Assembly (NCBI GenBank): GCA_029582265.1
Contig: CM055835.1
Span: 16,043,580 to 16,107,579, forward strand
DNA: 64,000 bases
Direction: 5' to 3'
From: Zoroaster sp. YZ-2022
Lineage: Eukaryota; Echinodermata; Asteroidea; Forcipulatida; Zoroasteridae
The position numbers and the translations under genes are program-made. Position 1 is the stretch's first letter. Each line of letters begins with the position of its first letter. Under the pieces are notes generated by a model. It saw only the letters and a program-made list of their open reading frames with translations, made no database searches and had not been told where the DNA came from. Shown piece by piece: positions 26,637-38,600 of this stretch.

Positions 26637-29600
26637 TGGACTTATATGGCGCACGTATCCACCAAACTAGTGCTCAAGGTGCATTTCATTATTACCCCCT
26701 GCTACCATTTCAGTGCATATGGGCTAATCAAACACAACCAACTCTGCCCTCACAGGTACCCATTTATCCCTGGGTGGAGACAAGCAATTATGGTAAAGTG
26801 TCTTGCTCAAGGACACAAGCACCCCGGTCGTGGCTGGGATACGAAACCACATTCTGACGACTCAGCCATCAGAACACAAATCCAATGCACTTAACCGCTC
26901 GACCGTGGCACTCCACAAATAGACAAGGATACTTTATACTTCTTCATGATTTTATGTTTAAAAATGTGCCCCAGATAGCATTACAGAGCATCTGGAACCT
27001 TTCAAGTTAAATAGACAATGAAGAATAATTGACATGCTGGTATCACTGAACATTCTACAACCTAGTTCTGCCTGTTAATCAGCAGTGCTGATACAGACAG
27101 TTGACCAGCATTAAAGTTGTGGACCTTAATTTTTATCTTTACAAGAACGTCCACAACAGCATTTCTAATTATTGAAAGACAGAGTTTACACTGATCTGTT
27201 AAATCCCTTTCTGTCAGTATTATTCAAGTTATTCTTTATGTTCAGATTCCAGAAACGATACAAGAATTCCAAGTGTTCTTTGACTCTGAGGGGACAGGCA
27301 TAGGCCAGTTGAAAGTAAGTATTTATTGTTGAACATAAACAAAATAATCAAAACAACAAACGTAATGATGTTGCGTGGTTTCTAATACTTGATTTTAAGC
27401 ACAAAATGGACTCAGCTGGCATTCGTCGCCTTTGTCACTAACTTTCAGAAAGAAATATTGACAGAAATAAGGCAATAAATAACAATGTTGTCAGAGTTTG
27501 ATGAATGCAAGTGTTTATTATGTGACATATTTTGACACTTTCAATCTTTATAGGGCATTCCATATACAATTTTCTTCCGGAACATGACGTCGTCCCATGG
27601 AAAGTTTTGACAGAAATGTCTGATTGTTGATAAACAAATACAGCACAATTTGTAATGGACACAGTACAATGCTTGTTAGAGTTTGATATGTGGAGTACAA
27701 TGCGTGGAATGCTATGTCCTAATAGTTAGTACATTAATCTTGTGTTACTGTAGCAGAGTCTACAGAATGTGGGTTCGAATCCAGCCAGGGGAATCACAGT
27801 GAATGTGTCCTTGAGCAAGACATTTCACCATATTTAGTGCTCCGTTCTTCAGATGGGACATTAAGCTGGAGGTTCTGTGTACTCGTAGAATTATCAGTGC
27901 ATGTAAAAGACCCCATAATGACACTTATTATGCAAGAGTAGGGGTTTATTATGGTGTCTCTGGTAGCAAAATGATGGCTCACTGAAAATTATCTTTAGGT
28001 GACATGGTTACCATCAATATATATATATATAGCTATTATTATAATTATTTATGTTATGCCATTGAGCACATACAATATCCAAAGTACATCAAACCATACT
28101 CACAGAAACACAAACATATTGTATCATATGGGCTGTTAAAACCAACAGACCTGCATAGGTAATAAACAATTCAAATCACAGGTGGAAAACCTCTATAGTT
28201 ATAGTTGCTCAAACAGCCGGTTCAATCAAATTAGCTCAAAATAAGACCTTAATACTACATGGAAAGGGAGTGTACACCTTTTACCTGATGGTACCGAAAC
28301 ATCCTGAGTAATTATTGTGTCCAACAATTTTTGAGAAAATGTGAAATAAATTTCACATTTTCTCAAGTAAATTATCGTTCCTCTACTCACACTGCTGAGT
28401 GTAGCTATACATGAAATGATGCACAGTATACATATGTATTATACATGTGAGAGGGATGGGGGAAGGGGGCGTTGAACATCAACATCAAGGAAAAAGGGCT
28501 AGGGCACGCAGGTTCTCTGGATTTCAGGTTGATCTTTATTGGAGTAATGGCCTGTAAAGTCAGGGCAGGCAGAGACCTTAAGCCCGCTGTTACTAGGCAG
28601 ATCCAAAGGAGCAGTAAACAATATGTAGTTCGTGTCAGCTTGATTATTTTTCTAATAATTAATTAAAACTTCCTTGCCAATTAAATCTTCAACAAAAATG
28701 TTCTATTATTTAATATTGAATAAAATAAGTAATTAAACAAATGTTTGATTTCCTTACTTTAATAACCACAAAATTTATGAATTACATGTGGAATCACTTC
28801 TTTTAATATGCAAATGAATGGCTTAGTTTGACCCTGCTGCTGTTTCATGACAGTGGAAAATACATACATAAACTACACTGTATAAGTGAAAAGACTTTAG
28901 CAAAGGGATACGATTAGAATATGCAAGTATAGGTAAGTGATTAAAGAATAAAGTAGTTTTATTATTTGAAGCGCTACAATATGCAAGTATAGGTAAGTAA
29001 TTAAAGAATAAAGTAGTTTTATTATTTGAAGCGCTACAATATGCAAGTATAGGTAAGTAATTAAAGAATAAAGTAGTTTTATTATTTGAAGCGCTACAAT
29101 ATGCAAGTATAGGTAAGTGATTAAAGAATAAAGTAGTTTTATTATTTGAAGCGCTACAATATGCAAGTATAGGTAAGTGATTAAAGAATAAAGTAGTTTT
29201 ATTATTTGAAGCGCTACAATATGCAAGTATAGGTAAGTGATTAAAGAATAAAGTAGTTTTATTATTTGAAGCGCTACAATATGCAAGTATAGGTAAGTGA
29301 TTAAAGAATAAAGTAGTTTTATTATTTGAAGCGCTACAATATGCAAGTATAGGTAAGTGATTAAAGAATAAAGTAGTTTTATTATTTGAAGCGCTACAAT
29401 ATGCAAGTATAGGTAAGTGATTAAAGAATAAAGTAGTTTTAATATTTGAAGCGCTACACACCCCTTACATACATATGCATGATGTACACTGTACATCACC
29501 ATTGGAGTGCCCTGCCCATCTTTAAAAGTACACCCTATCTTAATTACTTGAGAGCCCATTTGTATATTTGGTATACACAATGAGTATACTTTGGGCCTTT

Positions 29601-32600
29601 GTTTGACAGAGTTTCATGAATTTTAATTTTGCGGCTCACGTAGGATCAAAGGTCAAAGTACACTTTGCTTGACCACTTCTTTATTTTTAAAAAACATTTT
29701 CCAAATTGCAAAGTGGATAATTTGTGATGATAAGAGCTTTCTTTTAACATAAAAATCACTTTTTTACGATATTTGTAACCGGAGTTACAGATTTCCAAAG
29801 TTGTACAGGTCAAACGGAAGGTAAAAAGTTCAACAACCTGTAACTCACAAATTTCAGTTTTGGAGTTTTCTCATACAACCAAACAAACCTAGAAAGTAAA
29901 AAAAAATCTGTGAGATTGATCTCGGAAAGTGTGTTATTTGACGTGGAATGACCCTATTACAAAATTTTAAATAGATCCCTGATTCACATACACACAAATC
30001 TAACTGCATTTTCACTATTTTCTTGTTAATGACAAAACAGAATAAAGAAAAACATCCACAGCTTGGTTTCCATAGATCTCTCTTGATCCTTGTTGGCATG
30101 GATGTATTTAAAGACATTTTTAACAAAGTGTACACTTCCTTTAAACATTGAGAGGACTTCATATAAAACATTTCCTTGTGTTGATCTGTCATTCTTAAGT
30201 TTGAGTCCAGCTACAACATCCCAGAGCCAGACAGTGATATGTGCGACTTTCAACTCATCATAAATAGTTTGGAGGGAAGGTCAGGGGATTTAGATGATGA
30301 ACAGGTCCCCCCTGCGGGACGAAGCAGGATTGGGGGCACAGGAGGATCTTCCTCCGAGTACCGCTTCGAGTATGACATCAAAGTGAAGTACGAACCATTA
30401 ACAGTGATAGTAACATACTTGCATGACTCGTGACTCGGATTCAATTGATCATGTACAACGACTTGAAGTTGGACTCAGACTCAACCCTTGAGATTTGGAC
30501 TTAGTGTTAAGCATTTGTAAATACTCGGACTCAGAAGCAAAATGGTTTTGTCAATAAAAAACACTCTTAAACCCAGTGAAGATGTTACTCTGTGTGAAAT
30601 TTCTTTGTAAATATATGAAAAATTACTAAATAATGGATATCTTAACAAAAACATTACCATACACAGAATCCTGATTGGGGAAAGAATCGCTGCGGTAAAA
30701 AGTTGGTCGTCTTGATCCAATATTTTAATGTCTTGCCAAAATGTAATTTTTGAGAGGACTAATGACTTGGACCTGAAGTCAAACTTAATTGATACTGAGG
30801 ACTTGGACTCTGAATAATAATGAGTTTAATTTATTTAGCGCCTAATTCTGCAACGACCATCCAAGTGCTGTACATTATTATTAGCATGGTTTAGGGCCAA
30901 TTTTAATATTTTATTGAACCAATTTATCTCCCTGGGGAGTATACAGTTTTTGTGTGTTATGCACTCATAAGCTGATTAAGCACAATCACCTAAGGGCAGA
31001 TAAAGAGTCTCATAAAAATGAGAGGGGTACATGGGCACATCACCAAAAAGGGGAGGGGGGGGCACATCACCAAAAAAGGGGTGGAGCCACACACAAAGCA
31101 TGGTAAAAAAGCTTGTGATAAAAAAGGGACGTACATTCTCCCGTGGATCTGCCAATTTCTATTCCCAGAACAGAACAATAATGGCAATGCCTCCCCCAGT
31201 ATATCCCCCCCACCAAAGAGAAAGCTCCTCGGAGCAAACAGATTATAAATCTGTAGTTCGTATTTTCACCCTCATTATAACCTACTTGGGTCCAGTTTTT
31301 TTCTTCTTAAAATATAATTGTGCCCATATACCCCTGATAGTGTGAATTATGGAAACAAACAACTTTGAAATTGACTTTACCTACCCTCCCCCCTCCTCAA
31401 TCATAACAAGAAATAGCCTCCATTGATCAATTGCATTGTGTAGTTCACTCACTGGATTTTCATTCTGCAGATATCTGAAAGGAGAAAGCACTGGGATGGC
31501 TATACTTGATGTAGGGTTGTACACCGGCTATGAGCCCATTATACAACAACTGGATCAGGTAATGTCCACAACTTCTTCACTCTCTCCCTCCCCCCCCATA
31601 GGACAGCTTGGTAAAATAATTATTCTGGCATTATGCATGGATGGATTTATTTTATCAATGTCTCATTTGAAAAGTTGTAAGTTTGGTGATCCTAGAAAAA
31701 ATATTCCAAATTTAAAAATGTGACTTTCACCATTAAAGTGGAACATACAAGATGCACATGGAAGGTCTGACACACGCATTCATGCAAACCTTATCCATAT
31801 TGGAATCAGTGCTATAATTAGTCTATTTGTCTATTATAGTCTGCCAGCCTGCTATAACCCAGTTCAAGGTATTGTACAAATGCATACACTCACAATGAGT
31901 ATGGGAACGGTTTGAGTATCCTACTTGAGAGTATCATGGGATTAATACTTAATTGACTGTGCTTGCTAGTTCAGAAATAAGTGGGACACAAACTAGATGC
32001 GACTGGGCTGCAGTCACACAAAAACACTCACTTTATTAAAGCATTTACAGAGTGATACGCATTTAACATGAATGTAAAGTACACTTCTCATGCAAGCTGG
32101 TAAGTCACCCATGATGCACTGCTCTTTTTTAAAGACTTTTGCAGATCAGTCTGTGAAATTTTAAGTCATGAATGGCCCAAATCCATTGTTCTTGGAGTAC
32201 TATGCTGTGGATTAGGTTATGACATGACTGGCACACTTAATGTGTAGTTAAAAGACTTCTGGGGCTATCCAATCTTCTACATGTACATGAATTTTGTTTT
32301 CAAAGGTGACGATTGGGTTGATTTCAGTCCCAATGACTGCCATTGTCAATCTTTGCGTACTGTTTATTTCAGGTCAAAGCCGACAGTCAAGGGAATATCC
32401 AACGATATGAAGTAACTGATCGATCTGTTGTCTTTTATCTCAATGAAGTAAGTATCAAGTATTATAAAAAATTCCAGTATTGTTAAAAATCCACCTATAG
32501 CCTGACCTGGGGTCTGGCTCTGACCTGGTTCTGTTTTGCACAATCTCAATATTATTAATGTTGTCTGATAGGTGCTGATACTTTTAAGAAAAATGTAATA

Positions 32601-35600
32601 ATTTCCAGTTAGAATTTAGGAAAGAGAACTCTTTCCTAATTAAATTCCAGGTTCAAATGAATATACAAAATCTGAATTCAGTTTCACTATTTTCTTGTGA
32701 ATGACACAATGCAATAAGCTGAATCTTTCACAGGATGGTTGTTCTAATGTATAACTTGATTCAAAGAGAGTAAAGCATACTGCTAGAAGTCATTTTGACT
32801 ACATTACCAATGCTATAGCTTCCCTTTAAAGTACAACAATGGTATGTCGGCAAAACACAAATTTGGTAAATTTGTAATTGGATATTTACCAATGTTGGTA
32901 CTTCATCTTTAAATCTCGGTGTGCATTTATCTTTCCCAACTGAAGAATGTAAATTACCCTTTTCAAGTAAGTTATTTTGGAAAAAAATTTAGTGGGGCCT
33001 GGATAAAGAGTAATTAAGTGAATAAATTAATTCATGATAAATTCGGATGGGCTATGGTCATGGCTGCGCCTTTGTTGATAAATCACTGTAATCACCTGAG
33101 ATGTAATCATACACTTTCATTAAAAAGAAACAAGGGAGAAACTTCTGTTTCAGGTTGTACTTAATAAGTTTTCATAATTGAATTCCTACCATCCCCCACA
33201 CAGATTAGGAGAGACAGAGTTGAAAGAATAATATTTAGTGCACGGCGTGCATTTCATGTCGGCAAAGCTCAGCCTGTAGCAGTGCGTGTGTATGACTACT
33301 ATAACCCTAGTAAGTATCTGATAAACTAAAAATATTCTAGTAAGTACCTGATATAACCCCAGTAAGTACCTCGTAAGTACCTATTCTACTGAATCCCAAG
33401 CTTGATGGTGATCTTGAGCGAGCAAACTTTTCTACATGCATCGGTGCCGTTCGTCACTGGATGATCACAAACCAGCTGAAACTGAAATCAAATAATGTCC
33501 TCACACTAATTATGTAAATTCGACTCGACCAACATCGTGATTGGTGAAACTGTAGTTCAGTCATCTTCCAAGTGCAGAAATCTTGTTGTATTACTCAATT
33601 GTCATCTGTCCATGAGCAGGCGCGGATCCAGGAATTTTTTAGATGGGGGGGCACACCCAACACGGACAAATGCGAAGCGCGAAGCCCTTATGGCGTAGGG
33701 TCCGGCGCCCGCTTAAGGGCCCCGGAAAATTTTGGATTCTGGATGCTCTGTGGTGCAATCTGAGGCGATTCCTGGCCAGTTTCACCTGACTTTTTTTGCA
33801 AAAGTTTTCAAGATTATATGGAGAATATATATATATATATATATATATATCATTATTTTAGCCATTATTTTTAGCCATTATTTTAGCGATGTCATGACTA
33901 CAACAATATAAGTTTCTCCCTCCCCGATTTTTGGCATTTAATTTGCAGTTTTTGACTTCAGTTTTAATTTATCCGGAATTTTTCTTGGTTTTAATTCAGT
34001 CCAGTTGAAATTTTCAAGAAAAGGGCTTGATTTCATATTGTTCCTTGCCCTGTGTTAAAACCATCGGCAGATCAGCTGCAAGACTCATCGTGCCATGAGC
34101 CTATGCGTACTGGCATAGAATCCGACAGTAAATTGACATCGGCGATTGTAATTTCCACACCGTACCCCGACCCTTCTTCAGACGAAACAGAACAATTTAT
34201 AGACGTGGAGGAATCGGGTCAAGAAACCAGACTAGCTTGCTTTGCACCTGATCACAGACTACCGATTGCAAACGAAATGTAGACTAATTATTTTTTTTCC
34301 CTTTAAAAATTTTTTTTTTTTATTCAATTTACCCGGGGGGCACGTGCCCCCGCGGACCCCCCCTGGATCCGCGCCTGATGAGTGCTCAAGTCTCAGCTAT
34401 AATGTAAAAAGTGCAACTTCACCTGTGTTAAATAATATACAAGGAAATACCTGACCACACCTTCATGTCGCACTGCCATCCAGTCTCTCGTCCTTTCAAA
34501 TACTACTGTAATGCCATCCTGTACGGCACTGCAGCTTATCGGATCGCCAGATTACAACAAATCCAAAACTATGCTTAATAACTTGATCTAGCAAATTTCA
34601 ACACATCACCAACATTCTTCAAGAATTTCATTGGTTTCCGGTTTCTGAAAGAACTATTTAGAGCTCATTAATTAATTTTGTATTTAGTTTATTCTTTATT
34701 GTCAAGCGCCTCAATCTAGTTTTGTTTAGGATATATATGCACTTTATAAGAACCTTACCCTATAGTAAGTAACTGACATAACCTTAGTAAGTACCTGATA
34801 AACTACAATAACCCTATACAAAATACAAACCCTAGTAATTACCTGATATAACCCTAGTAAGTACCTGATATAACCCAAGTAAGTACCTGATATAACCCTA
34901 GTAAGTACCTGATATAACCCTAGTAAGTACCTGATATAACCCTATGTAAGTGGAGTGCCATGGTTGAGCGGTTTAGTGCATCGGATTTGTGTTCTGATGG
35001 CTGAGTCGTCAGAATGTGGGTTCGAATCCCGACCGCGACCGTGGTACTTGTGTCCTTGAGCAAGACACTTTACCATAATTGCTTCTCTCCACCCAGGGGT
35101 AAATGGGTACCTGTGAGAGTTGGTTTGAGATGTATACTCGCCAGGGAGCTGAGATGGTTTCAGGAATGATTTATGCGCCTGATGAGCAGGGGTAATAATG
35201 TAATGCGCCTTGAGCACCAGTTTGTTGGATACGTGCGCTATATAAGTCCACATTATCCACATTATTAATAATACCTGATACCTGATATAAACCTAGTATA
35301 CATGTACATGTAAGTACCTGATATAACCTAAGTATCTGATATAAGCCTAGTATAAGTACCCGATATAACCCTAGTACATTGTAAGTACCTGATATATATA
35401 TTTTTTTTATTAATTTCAATGCAAACAGAATGCCAGGATAGGTAGGTGGCCCTGAATTTGTTTGTGTCCCAAAATAAGTGACAAAATAAAACAGGCCTGT
35501 AGATGAAGAAACATCACTCACCACAACCATTCTCATGATCATAGCTATTAAGATAAAGAAAGTTGTTGTCTGGCATGTTTTTGAACACATACGAAATAGA

Positions 35601-38600
35601 CAAATTAGGATTAGCTTAGTTAAGTTTATTTGTTTCCATACTATCAATCAAAAATAGTAAGCATGAAATTTGCGAATATGATGCATGAAGGTACTTAGTA
35701 GAAAGCTGAGGCTTAAACGAGACCATTTTCCTGAAAATGATAAGTTCAAAACATTGAGTTTCTCACCACCGGTTCTTCTCAGAACCAACAATTATTACAT
35801 CTCCCAAGAGATTGTTTTACGTGGTGCTTCCACAAAACTATCTTCTAGGTTAGTTTTATTTCTTAAAAACTAGAGGGAAGAAATGAAACGTATTTGCCAA
35901 AATATTGTTGTACTGTCCCATGAAGTTAAATAACACCTTTCTCTTTGTGTAACAGCTGTTGAGTGTGTCAGGTTTATCCATCCTCAACTTGGCTCTAGTC
36001 AGCTGAACACACTCTGTGAGGGAGACACATGTGTATGTGCCGCAGGTAAGATCCTAATTATTTTGTTGAATTTCTTTTGTGTAAAAGGAACATTCAAAAT
36101 CAAGTTGGGAGTGTTTATCCCATTACAACAAGACTGATCTCATTTGGTAGTGTGGTGATTGATCCCTTTACAGCTGAAACAGCTATACAGGTATATGTTG
36201 TGTAGTGCGAAAGTGCTATCACGACCAAATGTGCAATGGCACAGGTGAAGAACAAAAGAAGACAAATAATAAGAACATTATATACATGTACACTGTACAT
36301 GGTTGTTTTTATACCAATGTTGTACATTTCCTTTGATTTGATGGATCACTATCTATCTTAACAGGTAAATGTGCAAAGAATCCCTATACCCAACTATCAC
36401 ACTTTGATGTTACAAACCTGAAGCTAAAGGCTTGTGCATCTGCAGCCCATTTCGGTAAGTAATAAACACTATTTGACATCTGGTTCCTCCTATCAGGGTG
36501 TTTAAGCGTGAGACCAGGCTTTCTGCTTGTTCTCACCCGTACACTCTAGCTTTGCCGAGATGTAGAACAATGAGCTATGCCAGCAGCTTTTTTCCACGTA
36601 CTGCATCTCTTTGGAACTCCTTGCCTGGTGCATGTTTCCCTACATCCTATAATCTAGACAGTTTTAAGAGGAATATCAATTCCTACCTTCAGTCCTCCTG
36701 AGTTATTTTCATCTTCTATGATTTCTTCTTGTAGCCCCTTACCTAGAGTGGCTTTTAGCCTTGTTTGGGGCGAACTTGCATAAAAAAATTTTTTTTTTAA
36801 ATAGTCTATTATCTGTACACAAAGTGTGCCAGCCTACTATTACCCAGTTTATGGCATTATTCTCCGAATGCGTTATGTGATAGCTAGCCCAGGCACATTT
36901 AGTCCGCGTCCCTGGAACAAGCAAGGGGCATTGAGCGCATCTCCTGTGATGCTTTCAAGCAGAGTAGCCAAATTCGTTAGCAAAATCATAGGCTCAGTTG
37001 CTTACAATTGTCAATTTCTTAGGATATTACTCAACAGTATTTCACAAAGTCCTTCACACTTTTAGTTCCTAAAATATTTCAAAAATATGGTGATTTTTTT
37101 TCTTCTACTACCTTCCCCCGCCTCAAAATGTCTTATACCCTTTGTCCAGTGATTTTGTTGGTGTTATTTGTGAAAAAACATTTCAGTCTCCCTCTTTCCT
37201 ATTTCAATTCTGTATCCTCCAATAAATTCAGTCGGCAAAATGGCTTCCATACCTCCCACACCTCCCACACCTCCCACACCTCCCACACCTCCCACCTTCT
37301 CTACGGCCCTGTGAGGAGATTCAATGGACATTTATTTCAGTTTCAAAAACAATGATCATGTACAAATTTTAAAAAAGTGTAATTTGATAAAGAGACATAT
37401 CGGTAATGTATTAAGACACAAACTATTTTATCTGTGCACATTCCTTTATACATAGCAGCTGCTTCAAAGTGTAGATAAAGTTATAAGGTGTTTTAAGTGT
37501 CATATTATTATTATTATTATTAGTCCTCTTCGTCCCAAGTGGGACATAAGGCGCCAACGATCTGCCTCCAACGGGACCGGTCCTTCGCAGCATGCTGTGC
37601 CTCGCCCCATGTCAAGCCCATCTCCTTCAGCTCGGCCATCACAGTACGTCTCCAGGTTGTTCTGGGCTGCCCTTGCTTCCTTCTTCCAGGTGGTGTCCAT
37701 CTAAGGGCAGCCTTGGGGATACGGTCCTAGTCCATTCTAAGGACATGCCCAAGCCATCGGATCCGGCGGCGTTGGATCTCCAGCACCACATTCTGGCACT
37801 TTGTTTTCTTATACAGCTCTTCATTTGAGATCTTGTTAGGCCAGAAGATGCGACATATTCTCCGGAGACATCCGTTGTGGAAGGCACTGATCTTGTTCAT
37901 ATCACCTTTTACCACTCGCCAGCACTCGGCGCCATACAGCAGAACTGGCTTGACAATACTGTTGTACAGTCTGAGCTTCGTTTTAAGGCTGTACTGCTTC
38001 GACTTCCATACAGGCTGGAGTCTTGCAAATGCACCGCAAGCTTTCCCAAGCCTTGCTTTGATGTCCTTCTGTGCTGCATTGTCCTTTGCGACGAGGCTTT
38101 CCAGGTAGGTGAATTCCTCAACCAAGTCAAGTGGTTCACCATCTGCTGTAATTGATGCCATAACCTGGGTCTTAGAGGTGTTAATATTCAAGCCTGCCTG
38201 TTTGGCAAACCTGCTGAGCGGAGCCTGTCGGTCTTCTCCTGTAGGTGGCAACGTGTTGTGGAGAGAGCAGCAAGTGTCATCCGCAAAGTCGAGGTCTTCA
38301 AGTTGGGAAAAGAGTGTCCACTGTATGCCTCTGGGTCTGTCAGCCAAGTCCTACGCATGGTCCAGTCAATGGTGACCAGAAAGAGGATAGGTGAGATGAT
38401 ACATCCCTGTCGCACACCTGACTCCACAGAAAACCATTCTGACAGGTTGCCATCTACGATGACACTGCACACGAACTGTTGGTAGAACAAACCCATGAGT
38501 GTGACCATCTTTGGAGGAACTCCATATGATCGCAAGATCTTCCATAGGGTGTCGCGGTGCACCCTGTCGAAAGCTTTCCGGAAGTCGATGAAATTAATGT

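Noticed and set aside
28921..29460. CRISPR-like array
   Set aside because: Units are identical along their full length with no variable spacers, and the context is a eukaryotic intron.
28823..29580. Two long - strand ORFs (over 210 codons)
   Set aside because: They read through the 60-bp tandem array, which has no stop in these frames. The proteins are 20-residue repeats with no family.
37251..37295. Repeat peptide HTSHTSHTS
   Set aside because: A nine-base microsatellite read in frame; no coding context.
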